From Immundisolibacter cernigliae (lineage in GTDB: Bacteria; Pseudomonadota; Gammaproteobacteria; Immundisolibacterales; Immundisolibacteraceae): 64,000 bases of DNA. Made by a program: the position numbers and the translations under genes. The notes below the pieces were generated by a model. The model had not been told where the DNA came from, did not search any database, and worked only from the letters and a program-made list of their open reading frames with translations. Location: the NCBI RefSeq assembly GCF_001697225.1, contig NZ_CP014671.1, positions 62,001 through 126,000 on the forward strand, in the 5' to 3' direction. Every line of letters starts with the position of its first letter. Within the stretch, counting starts at the first letter, position 1. Positions 7,996 to 18,643 of the stretch are shown here, piece by piece.

Positions 7996-8841
7996 TCACA
8001 GGGCCTGGCGTTCTACCTGTGCCTTGACCTGGGGATAGCGGGTGAACAGCTTGGCCAGCAGCGTGGCTGCCACATCGCTGGACGCGCCGCTGTGGGTCTC
8101 GATCAGTTCAGCCCGCTCGCGCCTGGCCTGCGGCGCGAAGACCTTGGCCACCACAGTGGGCGAGCCCTTGAGGCCGATCCTGGCCACGTCCTCGATGCCG
8201 GCCTGTTCCCGATTCCAGACTTTCAGTGGGTAGCGGGCGGCCCGGAACATGTCGTCGAGCGTCGCGAAGCGCATCTCGTTGATGCCTTCGAGCACGGTGA
8301 CCAGCGCCGGCAGGCGGGTCTTTAGCACCTGCACGCCGCCCTCGGCGCGGCGCTGTACGACGATTTCGCCCCGTTCCAGGTCGACCTCGTCGATATTGGA
8401 AACGTAGGTCAGCAGTTGCAGATCCAGCCGCTTGGCGACGCCGGGGCCGACCTGGGCGGTGTCGCCGTCGATGGTCTGCTTGCCGGTAAAGACGATATCC
8501 ACCGCCATGTCGCGCTGGATCTGCCGGATGGCGGAGGCCAGCGCGAAGCTGGTGGCCAGCGTGTCGGAGCCGGCAAACGCACGGTCGGTGACCAGGATCG
8601 CCTCGTCGGCGCCAAACGACAGCGCCTTGCGCAGCGCCGCCTCGGCCTGCGGCGGCCCCATGCACAGCGCCGTCACCCGACCGCCGTAGCGGTCCTTGAG
8701 CTTCAGGGCGGCCTCCAGGGCAAACAGGTCGTAGGGATTGATGATCGCCGGCACGCCCTGGCGCATGATGGTGTTGGTGACCGGATGCACGCGTATCTGC
8801 GAGCTGTCCGGTACCTGCTTGATGCATACGACGCTGTGCAT
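7996..8841 (-). CDS. fixA: Electron-transfer flavoprotein beta subunit FixA
   Basis: 281 residues, family-typical. It begins [18 protein letters not shown] and contains [35 protein letters not shown], and the ETF-beta signature region [18 protein letters not shown]. The [19 protein letters not shown] segment is characteristic of the Fix subgroup as opposed to the fatty-acid-oxidation ETF. It binds the bifurcating FAD and accepts NADH electrons. It starts 5 bp after nifW and is followed by overlapping or closely spaced fixB, fixC and fixX. Confidence 0.95.
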   Translation of the reverse strand: MHSVVCIKQVPDSSQIRVHPVTNTIMRQGVPAIINPYDLFALEAALKLKDRYGGRVTALCMGPPQAEAALRKALSFGADEAILVTDRAFAGSDTLATSFALASAIRQIQRDMAVDIVFTGKQTIDGDTAQVGPGVAKRLDLQLLTYVSNIDEVDLERGEIVVQRRAEGGVQVLKTRLPALVTVLEGINEMRFATLDDMFRAARYPLKVWNREQAGIEDVARIGLKGSPTVVAKVFAPQARRERAELIETHSGASSDVAATLLAKLFTRYPQVKAQVERQAL

Positions 8842-8846
8842 GGCGC

Positions 8847-9185
8847 TTATGTCCTCTCGCGTTGACTGGGCAGGGCGCCGCGCAGCGAGCTCAGCGACAC
8901 CGATTTGCCGTCCTGGTCCTGGAACACCTTGAACACCTTTTCCTGCGCGGCATTGGAGTGCACGAAATCGTCATGCGCCCGTGCCAGCAGCCCGCGGCAG
9001 ATGTCGCGCTGCGCCGCCTCGTCCTGGCCGTCCAGCTCCGGCGTGACGCGCAGGTACTGATTGAAGCGTTTCAGGATGTGCAGGCGGTTGACGTGCACCA
9101 CCTGCGGCTCGTAGGGCAGGTCGAGGAAAGCGAAGAACTCCTCGGCTGCCGACAGCTGCGCCATGCGATCGAGCAGGGCGCTCAT
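8847..9185 (-). CDS. nifW: Nitrogenase-stabilizing/protective protein NifW
   Basis: 112 residues. The core '[20 protein letters not shown]', [14 protein letters not shown] and the [20 protein letters not shown] helix match NifW, which protects the MoFe protein from oxygen damage and helps its maturation. The start at 9185 ([12 protein letters not shown]) is the family start; the longer open frame upstream is not NifW-like. It lies 46 bp after nifV and 5 bp before fixA, the arrangement seen in several proteobacterial nif regions. Confidence 0.93.
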   Translation of the reverse strand: MSALLDRMAQLSAAEEFFAFLDLPYEPQVVHVNRLHILKRFNQYLRVTPELDGQDEAAQRDICRGLLARAHDDFVHSNAAQEKVFKVFQDQDGKSVSLSSLRGALPSQRERT

Positions 9186-9231
9186 CGGCCGGCTCCGGAC
9201 GCGGTGTACGGTGACCCGTGCAGTGCTCTCA

Positions 9232-10365
9232 TCAGGCAGCCTCCAGCGTAAGTTCTCGATAAAAGCGCAGCAGGTCGGCCACTTCCGGCGCCCGCTTGGT
9301 GGCGACAGCGTGGGCACGAATCTGCGCCAGCAGCTGTCCGGCCGCGGTGGGCTCAAGCGCAATGCCGAGCGCGGCATAGGCGGCGCGCACCGCGTTGCCG
9401 CCGGAATGCTTGCCGAGCACGGTGCGGTGGCTGCGGGCAAGTTCTGCCGGGTCGAAGCCCTGGTAGTTGGCGGCGTGCTTGATCAGGCCATCGACGTGGA
9501 TGCCGGCCTCATGGGTGAACACCCACTCGCCGACGATGCTCTTGCCGGCCGCCACCGGCCGCCCGGACGCGGTCGCCACCAGTGCCGACAGCATCGGCAG
9601 GCGGTGGCTGTCGACGCCGGTATCGATGCCGTACACGTGGCGCAGGGCCATCACGGCCTCTTCCAGCGGCGCATTGCCGGCGCGCTCGCCCAGGCCATTG
9701 ACCGTTGTGTTTATGTGCGTGGCGCCGGCACGCACGGCGGCCAGCGTGTTGGCGGTAGCCAGCCCCAGATCGTCGTGGGCGTGCATCTCGATGTCCAGAT
9801 CGACCGCCGCGCGCAGGCGGGCGATGCGCTCGTAGGTGCCGAACGGGTCGAGCACGCCCAGCGTGTCGGCAAAGCGCAGCCGGCAGGCGCCCGCCGCGGC
9901 AGCCGTTTCCGCCACGCGCAGCAGGAAATCGGTATCGGCGCGCGAGGCATCCTCGGCGCCCACGCACACCCTGAATCCGGCATCCAGCCCGGCCTTCACG
10001 TAGCGTTCCACCTGTCCGAGCGCCCAGGCCCGGTCGCGACCCAGCTTGTGGGCGAGGTGAATGTCCGACACCGGGATCGACAGGTTGACGAGGTCCACCC
10101 TGCAGGCACGGGTCGCGGCCAGATCCTGCGGCTGCATGCGACCCCAGACCATCAATTGCGGACCCAGCTGCAGGGCAGCGACGGCCTCGATGGTCTCGCG
10201 CTCGGCGCCGCCCATTACCGGAATGCCGATTTCGAGTTCCGGCACGCCGGCAGCGGCCAGTGCGCGGGCGATGGCGAGTTTTTCCCCGACACTGAACGCA
10301 ACCCCGGCGGTCTGCTCGCCGTCGCGCAGCGTGGTGTCGTTGACGATGACAGTGGCAGTGGACAT
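9232..10365 (-). CDS. nifV: Homocitrate synthase NifV
   Basis: 377 residues of the DRE-TIM metallolyase family. The N-terminal [16 protein letters not shown] gives the catalytic Arg-Asp and metal Asp. [19 protein letters not shown], the [17 protein letters not shown] metal-binding His-x-His strand and a [13 protein letters not shown] loop follow. NifV condenses acetyl-CoA with 2-oxoglutarate to give R-homocitrate, the organic ligand of the nitrogenase iron-molybdenum cofactor. It is the first gene of the operon and is preceded by a sigma-54 promoter (10401-10415) and a NifA-type upstream site (10508-10523), which favours NifV over a lysine or isopropylmalate pathway enzyme. Confidence 0.93.
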   Translation of the reverse strand: MSTATVIVNDTTLRDGEQTAGVAFSVGEKLAIARALAAAGVPELEIGIPVMGGAERETIEAVAALQLGPQLMVWGRMQPQDLAATRACRVDLVNLSIPVSDIHLAHKLGRDRAWALGQVERYVKAGLDAGFRVCVGAEDASRADTDFLLRVAETAAAAGACRLRFADTLGVLDPFGTYERIARLRAAVDLDIEMHAHDDLGLATANTLAAVRAGATHINTTVNGLGERAGNAPLEEAVMALRHVYGIDTGVDSHRLPMLSALVATASGRPVAAGKSIVGEWVFTHEAGIHVDGLIKHAANYQGFDPAELARSHRTVLGKHSGGNAVRAAYAALGIALEPTAAGQLLAQIRAHAVATKRAPEVADLLRFYRELTLEAA

Positions 10366-10400
10366 GACCGGCGACCGATGATGGCTTCAACCGGTTCATC

Positions 10401-10415
10401 GCAAGCAGTGTGCCA
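10401..10415 (-). promoter_or_regulatory. Sigma-54 (-24/-12) promoter of the nifV operon
   Basis: Read on the minus strand the site is TGGCACACTGCTTGC: a perfect TGGCAC -24 box, five bases, then TTGC at -12. It lies 36 bp upstream of the nifV ATG, so transcription would start near 10390 with a leader of about 25 bases. Confidence 0.85.
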
Positions 10416-10507
10416 GCCACGAATATTAAATAACTAGCTGTAATTGAATGAGGTTATTTATTAACGGCCAATCCCGGACCAGGCCGCCAAGGCAGGCCTG
10501 TGGGCTT

Positions 10508-10523
10508 TGTCGGGTTCGCGACA
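10508..10523. promoter_or_regulatory. NifA-type upstream activator site
   Basis: TGT-N10-ACA (TGTCGGGTTCGCGACA), the NifA consensus, about 95 bp upstream of the -24 box. The spacing is in the usual 80-150 bp range for activation through DNA looping. Confidence 0.65.
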
Positions 10524-10583
10524 GGTGGGGTTTGGGTGCGCCACGGGAGCATTTAGGACGACGCCGGATGGCCGGGGGAGTTT

Positions 10584-10766
10584 TCATAAACAGCACATGG
10601 CGCGCGGCGGCGGCTTGCTGGCGTCCTCCCAGCGCCTGACGGTGGCCTCGGTCACGGCGCACAGCTGGGCCACTTTCTGGCGCGTGATGCCGGCGTGCTG
10701 GCGCAGGGTCATGAAGTCCGCCTCGTGCGCCTGCCAGCGGTCCAGGCGGTCCAGCCACCAGCGCAC
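10584..10766 (-). pseudogene. Possible truncated helix-turn-helix protein
   Basis: 60 codons encode a clear HTH (TLRQHAGITRQKVAQLC, then AVTEATVRRWED) preceded by RWWLDRLDRWQAHEADF. This resembles small phage-type regulators whose N-terminus contacts the HTH. There is no ATG in frame upstream: the frame stays open from 10817 to a GTG at 10766, while an ATG at 10811 starts a different frame (MRNRARRA) that shifts away. It may be a GTG-started gene or a frameshifted remnant. An AT-rich inverted repeat lies just upstream. Confidence 0.35.
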
Positions 10767-10806
10767 CGGCCGCGGCGCGGGGTCCGGCTCGGCGCGCTCT
10801 ATTGCG

Positions 10807-10822
10807 CATAATGTATATTATG
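10807..10822. promoter_or_regulatory. AT-rich inverted repeat, possible operator/promoter of the HTH gene
   Basis: CATAATGTATATTATG: CATAAT and ATTATG are inverted around GTAT. It stands out in very G+C-rich DNA and lies about 40 bp upstream of the small HTH frame, the position of an autoregulatory operator. No binding evidence. Confidence 0.35.
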
Positions 10823-10830
10823 TTAAATAA

Positions 10831-10850
10831 TCGAATCGAATCGAATCGAA
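10831..10850. repeat. Pentanucleotide tandem repeat (TCGAA)x4
   Basis: Four exact copies of TCGAA in a row, directly after the AT-rich inverted repeat. This is a short microsatellite that could vary in copy number. Confidence 0.8.
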
Positions 10851-10880
10851 GCGCCAGTCGGCGTCGGTGATCGTTTGTGT

Positions 10881-10931
10881 GAGCGCAGCTTTGCTGCGCG
10901 ATGATCGCCCGGCACGGCCGGGCTCCCACAG
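10881..10931. repeat. REP-like double palindrome, copy 1
   Basis: Two perfect 7-bp hairpins, GCGCAGC-TTT-GCTGCGC and GCCCGGC-ACG-GCCGGGC, joined by GATGATC and framed by partly complementary ends (GTGTGAG...CTCCCACA). Nearly the same element recurs at 25808-25861. It lies 29 bp beyond the helicase stop. Confidence 0.8.
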
Positions 10932-10960
10932 TTCTTGAACGAAGCTCCGGTGCCGGAGCG

Positions 10961-12466
10961 TCAGTGCGTCCGTCGCGGTGGCCGGCGACGCGATGATCCG
11001 CCACCACTACCACCACCACCGGAACGACCACCACCGGCGCCGGGCCTGGGCGCCACGCGGTCTTCCTCCGCCAGGCGCACGCGCGGCTTCGGTCTGACCA
11101 GCATGTCGTGTGGCACCGGTTCTACCGGCAACTTCTGCCCGATGTACTTTTCGATCTCCGGCAGCGAGTACACGTAACGCTCACAGCCGAAGCTGATCGC
11201 CTCGCCGGCGGCGCCGGCGCGCGCCGTGCGGCCGATGCGGTGCACGTAATCCTCGGCATCCTGCGGCAGGTCGTAATTGAACACGTGCGTCACGCCGTCG
11301 ATGTGCAGGCCGCGGGCGGCCACGTCGGTGGCCACCAGTGCCGCCAGTTCACCCTTGCGGAACTGTTCGAGCAGACGCTCGCGCTTACGCTGCTGCACGT
11401 CGCCGGTCATCAGGCCGGCCGGAATGTCGTTGGTCTGCAAGTAGCCCCACACGCGCTCGGCTTCGGCCTTGGTGTTGACGAACACCATGCTGCGGGCCTC
11501 TGGCAGCGACTGCAGCAGACCGATCAGCAGGCGAATTTTCTCGTCGGTGGCGGTGTGGTAGATCACCTGACGCACGCGATCGACGGTGACCTTTTCCGGC
11601 TCGATGCGCACCAGTTCCGGGTCGTGCATGTGCTCGTAGGCCAGTTCCAGCACGCGCTGGGCGAGCGTCGCCGAGAACATCATCGACAGGCGTTCCTGCG
11701 GCGGCGGCAGGCGCCGCATCATGTAGCGCACGTCCTTGATGAAGCCCAGGTCGAACATCCGGTCGGCCTCGTCGAGCACAATCACCTGCCCTGCCGACAG
11801 GTCGTAAACGCCCTGGTTCAGAAAATCGATCAGGCGCCCGGGCGTGCCGATCAGCACATCCACGCCGGCGGCGATCTGGTCCCGCTGCTTGTCGTAATCA
11901 ACCCCGCCATAGGCCAGGCCCAGCGTGATGTCGAGTCCCTGCCCCAGCGCCTGCGCGTCGCGGTAAATCTGGATCACCAGCTCGCGGGTCGGCGCCATCA
12001 CCAGCGCCCGCGGCTGGGTTGGCAGGCGGCCGGGCCGCGGCGGTTCGCGCAGCAGATGATTGAACAGGGCCAGCAGGAAGGTCGCCGTCTTGCCGGTGCC
12101 GGTCTGCGCCTGGCCGGCGACGTCCTTGCCCGCCAGCAGCCGCGGCAAGGCCTGCTCCTGAATTGGCGTACAGTGCGTAAAACCCGTTGCAGCCACGCTC
12201 GCCTTCAGCCGCGGGTCCAGTGGCAGCACATCGAACGGCAGGCCGGTGGTATGGGCAGGCGCCTTGGGCGCAGGACGCGCCGCGCGGGGTGGGGCCGTCA
12301 AAGGCGCCTTCTGGCCGCTTTCACCGCCCCCGCGCTTGCTACGGCTCCGCTTGGCTGGCGGCTGCGCGGACGCTTGGACTGGGGTCGGCTCGGGCGCCAC
12401 TTCGGGTGGCGCGCTGGGGGTGGGGACGAACAAGGCCTTGATGGCCGCGATGACACGATTGATCAC
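10961..12466 (-). CDS. DEAD-box ATP-dependent RNA helicase, RhlB-like
   Basis: 501 residues. Residues 1-75 are a low-complexity Ala/Pro/Lys extension. The helicase core follows with the Q motif (GFTHCTPIQEQALP, ~95-108), Walker A AQTGTGKT (~120-127), APTRELVIQI, TPGRLIDFL, LDEADRMFDLGF (~231-242), MFSATL (~263) and HRIGRTARAG. The tail is Gly/Ser/Arg-rich (GGGRSGGGGSGGG) and likely RNA-binding. The EADRMFDLGFIKDVR segment and overall size match RhlB, which unwinds RNA in the degradosome. The start is a GTG. Divergent to katG. RhlE-type paralogues are the main alternative. Confidence 0.88.
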   Translation of the reverse strand: MINRVIAAIKALFVPTPSAPPEVAPEPTPVQASAQPPAKRSRSKRGGGESGQKAPLTAPPRAARPAPKAPAHTTGLPFDVLPLDPRLKASVAATGFTHCTPIQEQALPRLLAGKDVAGQAQTGTGKTATFLLALFNHLLREPPRPGRLPTQPRALVMAPTRELVIQIYRDAQALGQGLDITLGLAYGGVDYDKQRDQIAAGVDVLIGTPGRLIDFLNQGVYDLSAGQVIVLDEADRMFDLGFIKDVRYMMRRLPPPQERLSMMFSATLAQRVLELAYEHMHDPELVRIEPEKVTVDRVRQVIYHTATDEKIRLLIGLLQSLPEARSMVFVNTKAEAERVWGYLQTNDIPAGLMTGDVQQRKRERLLEQFRKGELAALVATDVAARGLHIDGVTHVFNYDLPQDAEDYVHRIGRTARAGAAGEAISFGCERYVYSLPEIEKYIGQKLPVEPVPHDMLVRPKPRVRLAEEDRVAPRPGAGGGRSGGGGSGGGSSRRRPPRRTH

Positions 12467-12503
12467 GTAATTGCTTGCTTTTGATTCGGTGACAGGAACT
12501 TAA

Positions 12504-14912
<2,409 letters not shown>

Positions 14913-14955
14913 CCCCCGGGCCTCAGAGGGGGCTGATTACAGCCCCTGCCCCATC

Positions 14956-15006
14956 GCCGGCTGTACCGAGTTGCCCGACGGGCACCGGGTGCAGCCGGCA
15001 TTTTTT
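14956..15006 (+). terminator. Intrinsic terminator of katG with nested hairpin
   Basis: GCCGGCTG (14956-14963) pairs with CAGCCGGC (14992-14999), followed by six T residues. An inner TGCCC/GGGCA hairpin makes a two-tier stem. Confidence 0.8.
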
Positions 15007-15050
15007 CAGGGCGCGGCGGTCTTGGGGACCGCGTCAGGCGGCATGCGAAC

Positions 15051-15138
15051 TGGCGGAGAGGGAGGGATTCGAACCCCCGGACCCTTTCGGGTCAACGGTT
15101 TTCAAGACCGCCGCTTTAAACCGCTCAGCCACCTCTCC
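15051..15138 (-). tRNA. tRNA-Ser(TGA)
   Basis: 88 bases including an encoded CCA. The acceptor stem GGAGAGG/CCTCTCC, a G discriminator, anticodon loop CTTGAAA (anticodon TGA), a long variable arm (stem ACCC/GGGT) and GGTTCGAATCC in the T arm are all visible on the minus strand. It reads serine UCA-type codons. It stands alone between katG and yccA. Confidence 0.97.
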
Positions 15139-15254
15139 GCGGCGGCGCGAAGGATAGCGGACCGGGCCGATGCCTGACCAGCCGACGACGCGGGGTGGCC
15201 AAGTGCGCTCAGATGCGTAGAATCGAAGTCCCTTGGCAAATCCGGGAATACCCC

Positions 15255-15923
15255 ATGAATTCCAGCCCCTACGAGATTGCACAGACCCGTGGCGTGGCGG
15301 CGACCAACTCGCTGATCCGCAATACCTACACCCTGCTGGCCATGACGCTGCTGTTCAGCGCTGCCACAGCGGCGTTTGCGATGGCGCTGGACCTGCGCGG
15401 TCCGGGCCTGTTGCTGACGCTGGTTGGCTACTTCGGGCTGCTGTTCGCCGTCCACAAGCTGCAAAACAGCGCCTGGGGCATCCTGGCGGTGTTCGCGCTG
15501 ACCGGCTTCATGGGCTTCACGCTGGGCCCAATCGTGGGCATGTACCTGAAGATGTTCAGCAACGGTCACCAGCTGGTGATGACGGCGCTGGGTGGCAGCG
15601 GCGCGATATTTCTTGGCTTGTCCACCTACGCGCTGACCTCGAAGCGGGATTTCAGCTTCATGGGCGGTTTTCTGTTCGCGGGCGTGATGGTGGCCTTCCT
15701 GACCGGCCTGGCGGCGGTTTTCCTGCAGATTCCCGCCCTGTCACTGGCGGTCAGCGCCATGTTCGTGCTGCTGATGAGCGCGGCGATCCTGTACCAGACC
15801 AGCGCGCTGGTGCACGGTGGCGAGACCAACTACCTGCTGGCCACGGTCGGCCTGTACGTGAGTATGTACAACCTGTTCCTGAGCCTACTGCAGTTGCTCG
15901 GATTCGCCAGCGGCGAGGATTGA
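15255..15923 (+). CDS. yccA: Bax inhibitor-1 / YccA family membrane protein
   Basis: 222 residues with seven hydrophobic segments (for example TLLAMTLLFSAATAAFAMAL, LLLTLVGYFGLLFAV, LAVFALTGFMGFTLG). The family signature TGFMGFTLGPIVGMYL, LGGSGAIFLGLSTYALTSKRDFSFM and the C-terminal TNYLLATVGLYVSMYNLFLS are present. In E. coli YccA interacts with the FtsH protease at the inner membrane. The start MNSSPYEI at 15255 is preferred to an upstream frame that enters the tRNA flank. A terminator shared with the convergent aldolase gene follows. Confidence 0.9.
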   Translation: MNSSPYEIAQTRGVAATNSLIRNTYTLLAMTLLFSAATAAFAMALDLRGPGLLLTLVGYFGLLFAVHKLQNSAWGILAVFALTGFMGFTLGPIVGMYLKMFSNGHQLVMTALGGSGAIFLGLSTYALTSKRDFSFMGGFLFAGVMVAFLTGLAAVFLQIPALSLAVSAMFVLLMSAAILYQTSALVHGGETNYLLATVGLYVSMYNLFLSLLQLLGFASGED

Positions 15924-15948
15924 GTACCGCCCCTGCCCTCCTGAAACG

Positions 15949-15974
15949 AAAAACCCCGCCGCAGCGGGGTTTTT
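15949..15974. terminator. Bidirectional intrinsic terminator
   Basis: AAAAACCCCGC-CGCA-GCGGGGTTTTT: a G+C-rich stem flanked by A5 and T5, which serves both yccA (plus) and the DapA-like gene (minus). Confidence 0.9.
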
Positions 15975-15989
15975 CTTGTCTGGCGCCGT

Positions 15990-16949
15990 TCAGGCCACGC
16001 CGAGTTTTTTCAGCTGATCGACCAGCCACTCGCGCCGCTCGGCCGGCAGGCTGCGCACCGGCGGCAATACCGGCCCGACCGGAAAGCCGATCGCTTCCAT
16101 CCACGGTTTCATCATGGCGATGTGGCTGGCGTAGGTGCCGGTGCGCGCCATGTCGGTGGCCAGGTCCTCGAAGAACACCCGCGCCGGCTGCAGCGCTTCC
16201 CAGGGCTTGCGCGCCTCTTCCCAGCGCCCGGCGCGGCCCAGCGTGTAGTACTCGCGCATCAGCGGGCGCAGCTTGCCGTAGGCCAGGTACCAGAACGCCG
16301 CCCACAGCACCTGCCCGCCGGCGCGCAGGTCGTCCAGGAAAAAGCTCTCCATCGGTTCGCTGACGATGAAATCCGGCCGCGCCCGGCGGCGCAGCACCAG
16401 CGTGTCGGAACGGCTGAAGCTGCCCTGCTTCACGCCGACGATGGTGTCGATCTCGGCCAGGCGCACGATCAGGTCCATCGACATCAGCGTGCCGGGCATC
16501 GGCGTGCGGTACAGCACCAGCGCCAGCGGCGAGCGGTCGGCCACGTACTTCATGAAATCGAAGATCTCGTCGTCGGAGCGCAGCTGCACGGACGGGTTCA
16601 TGATTTCGGCGCCGTCGTAGCCGAGCTTCTGCACGTAGGCCAGCTTCTCGACGGCCTGCTTGGCGGACGACTCCAGAATGATGGTGAACAGCGGCACCCG
16701 ACCGCGCACCGCCTGCGCCACCAGCTGGTGGTAACGCAGCCAGTCCTGGTAGGTCATGGTCCACAGCTCGGCGATGAAGCCCCCCACCACCAGGCCATCG
16801 ACGCCCAGCTCGATGTAGCGGTCGATGTTCTCCTGCAACTGCTTGGCGTCGATCTCGCCGTTGGCGTCGATGGGCGTGAACGGCGCCTCGAAGAAGCCGT
16901 GAAAGGTCTTGCCGGCCCAGGCCTTGGCCTCGCTGCGTGTGTAGTCCAT
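15990..16949 (-). CDS. DapA / N-acetylneuraminate lyase superfamily aldolase
   Basis: 319 residues, a TIM barrel of the pyruvate-dependent class I aldolase family. The catalytic Tyr is in LYRTPMPG and the Schiff-base Lys in IVGVKQGS; the N-terminal carboxylate-binding turn is replaced by GGFIAELW in place of GTTGE. That change, the FHGFFEAPFTPID start and its isolation from lysine genes argue against dihydrodipicolinate synthase. Related proteins include hydratase-aldolases of aromatic breakdown and keto-sugar lyases. The actual substrate is unknown. It is divergent from nothing close by; a small glutaredoxin gene lies 48 bp upstream on the same strand. Confidence 0.8.
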   Translation of the reverse strand: MDYTRSEAKAWAGKTFHGFFEAPFTPIDANGEIDAKQLQENIDRYIELGVDGLVVGGFIAELWTMTYQDWLRYHQLVAQAVRGRVPLFTIILESSAKQAVEKLAYVQKLGYDGAEIMNPSVQLRSDDEIFDFMKYVADRSPLALVLYRTPMPGTLMSMDLIVRLAEIDTIVGVKQGSFSRSDTLVLRRRARPDFIVSEPMESFFLDDLRAGGQVLWAAFWYLAYGKLRPLMREYYTLGRAGRWEEARKPWEALQPARVFFEDLATDMARTGTYASHIAMMKPWMEAIGFPVGPVLPPVRSLPAERREWLVDQLKKLGVA

Positions 16950-16997
16950 GTCAGTCTCCTCTTTGAAAGTGAATTCGAAACGCGCCGTGACGGCGGC

Positions 16998-17222
16998 TCA
17001 ACAGGCGGCAAGCACATCGGAAGCGGCGAACGGCCAGTCGATTTCGACCCCGCCCGGCTCGATCCGCAACACCGGGATACGCCAGCCGTAACGCTCGGCG
17101 AGCTGCGCGTCGTAGCCGATCTCGACCCGCTCCACCAGCTTGGCCAGGCCCGCCTGCACAAGCACGGCCTGCGCGTCCTCGCACAGATGGCAACCGGCGG
17201 TGACGTACAGCTTCAGGCGCAT
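16998..17222 (-). CDS. Small glutaredoxin-like protein
   Basis: 74 residues. The start MRLKLYVTAGCHLCEDA carries a CxxC (CHLC) at the head of the first helix; the RIPVLRIEPGG cis-Pro turn and a short C-terminal helix complete a mini-thioredoxin fold of the DUF836 glutaredoxin-like type. It probably performs dithiol redox exchange in the cytoplasm. It is divergent from idi with a 55-bp gap and lies upstream of the DapA-like gene on the same strand. Larger reading frames through this region extend antisense into idi and are rejected. Confidence 0.75.
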   Translation of the reverse strand: MRLKLYVTAGCHLCEDAQAVLVQAGLAKLVERVEIGYDAQLAERYGWRIPVLRIEPGGVEIDWPFAASDVLAAC

Positions 17223-17277
17223 GGCCCAATCATAATGGCGTCTTGGCCCGGCGGGCCGGCTCTGGCATGCTGCGGGC

Positions 17278-17835
17278 ATGAACCTGCCCTCCCCCACAGA
17301 CGAGTGGGTGCAGCTGGTGGACGACCAGGATCGTCCCACCGGCCGCGCCGAGAAGCTCGATGCCCACCGCCGGGCGCTGCTGCATCGGGCCTTTTCCGTA
17401 TTCGTGTTCGACGCCACCGGGCGCTTGCTGCTGCAGCGCCGGGCGGACAGCAAATACCACTCCGGCGGGCTGTGGACCAACACCTGCTGTGGTCACCCGC
17501 GCCCGGATCAGCCGCTGGTCGATGAAGCGCGGCGGCGTCTGCGCGAGGAAATGGGCTTCGACTGCCCGCTGATTCCGGTCGGCAGCCTGCATTACCGCCT
17601 GCCGGTGATCGGCGAGCTGACCGAACACGAGTTCGACCACCTGCTGTGCGGCATCCACGACGGCAATCCGCAGCCGGACCCGCTGGAAGCCAGCGCCTGG
17701 CGCTGGCTGGCCTGGCCGGCCCTGCTGGCCGAAGTGGCGCAGGCACCGGACACCTTCACGCCCTGGCTGCGGGAAATCCTCGCCCACCGCCAGACTGAAC
17801 TGGAAACCTGGGTCCATGCCCACTGCGCCGACTGA
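17278..17835 (+). CDS. idi: Isopentenyl-diphosphate delta-isomerase, type I
   Basis: 185 residues with the type I Nudix fold. HRAFSVFVFDATGRLLLQRR, the TNTCCGHPRP segment carrying the catalytic Cys, the Nudix helix 'EARRRLREEMGFDCPL' and a late EHEFDHLLCG metal-binding Glu are all present. The enzyme interconverts isopentenyl and dimethylallyl diphosphate for isoprenoid synthesis. The next gene begins 20 bp before its stop. Confidence 0.93.
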   Translation: MNLPSPTDEWVQLVDDQDRPTGRAEKLDAHRRALLHRAFSVFVFDATGRLLLQRRADSKYHSGGLWTNTCCGHPRPDQPLVDEARRRLREEMGFDCPLIPVGSLHYRLPVIGELTEHEFDHLLCGIHDGNPQPDPLEASAWRWLAWPALLAEVAQAPDTFTPWLREILAHRQTELETWVHAHCAD

Positions 17836-18643
17836 AGGCCGCGTCGACGTCGATGGCGGCTGTCTGCATTACCGGCGCGAGGGCCGGGGCGAGACGCTGG
17901 TGCTGGTGCACGGCTTCGGCCTGGACCACCGCGTGTGGGCGCCGCAGTGGCCGGCGCTGGTCGAATCCTTCGACCTCATCAGCTACGACCTGCGCGGCTT
18001 TGGGCGTTCCAGCCTGCCCGCTGAGGCGCCCTATGCTCACCACGAGGATCTGCGCGCCCTGCTGGATGCGCTCAATATCGACCGCGCGCACCTGATCGGC
18101 CATTCGCTGGGCGGCGGCATCGCCGCCAGCTTTGCCGTTGCCTATCCGGCGCGCACCGGCCGCGTGGTGCTGTCCGCCCCGCTGCTGCGCGGCTACACGC
18201 AACTTGGCGAGCTGATGGCGCTGCTCAAGAGCGTCTGGCAGATCGCTGCCCGGGATGGCCTGGACGCCGCCCGCAGCGCATGGCTGAACGCATCGCTGTT
18301 CGCCCCGACCCTGCAGACGCCGGCCGGCCGGGCCCTGCTCACCCAGATCATGGCCGACTACTCCGGCTGGCACTGGCAACACCGCGACCCGGAAACGGGC
18401 CTGGAACCGCCGCTGGCGCAACGTCTGCACGAACTGCTGGCGCCCACGCTGGTACTGGTCGGCACGCGCGACCTGCCGGATTTCGTCCACATGGGCGAAG
18501 CGCTGGCCGCGCAGGCGCCAAATGCGCACCTGGAGCTGTTGCCGGACCTGGGCCACGGGCCGTCCGTCGAAGACGCGGCGCTGTTCAATGCGCGCGTGCT
18601 GGCGTTCCTGCGCACGCGGCAAGCAAGCTCGGAAATACCCTAA
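17816..18643 (+). CDS. Alpha/beta hydrolase
   Basis: 275 residues. The oxyanion strand VLVHGFGLDHRVW, the nucleophile elbow IGHSLGGG, an acid in the GTRDLPDF segment and the catalytic His in DLGHGPSVED give a complete Ser-Asp-His triad. A helical lid lies between. There is no signal peptide, so it is cytoplasmic. It overlaps idi by 20 bp and is presumably co-transcribed. The substrate cannot be assigned: 3-oxoadipate enol-lactonase-like and other ester or C-C hydrolases share this pattern. It is the last gene before an accessory island. Confidence 0.8.
   Translation: MPTAPTEGRVDVDGGCLHYRREGRGETLVLVHGFGLDHRVWAPQWPALVESFDLISYDLRGFGRSSLPAEAPYAHHEDLRALLDALNIDRAHLIGHSLGGGIAASFAVAYPARTGRVVLSAPLLRGYTQLGELMALLKSVWQIAARDGLDAARSAWLNASLFAPTLQTPAGRALLTQIMADYSGWHWQHRDPETGLEPPLAQRLHELLAPTLVLVGTRDLPDFVHMGEALAAQAPNAHLELLPDLGHGPSVEDAALFNARVLAFLRTRQASSEIP

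Larger units (their letters stand above)
10366..10960. other. 595-bp intergenic region between nifV and the DEAD-box helicase
   Basis: It holds, in order, the sigma-54 promoter and NifA site for nifV, an AT-rich block (10420-10460), a possible truncated HTH gene, an AT-rich inverted repeat, a pentanucleotide repeat and a REP-like palindrome. I see no other convincing gene here. Confidence 0.6.

Noticed and set aside
10426-11034. 202-codon minus-strand frame between nifV and the helicase
   Set aside because: Crosses the REP element and helicase end, contains homopolymer-like stretches, no domain; only the short HTH frame inside is plausible.
15990-16949. dapA (dihydrodipicolinate synthase)
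   Set aside because: The carboxylate-binding loop is changed and no lysine-pathway context exists, so a specific symbol is not justified.
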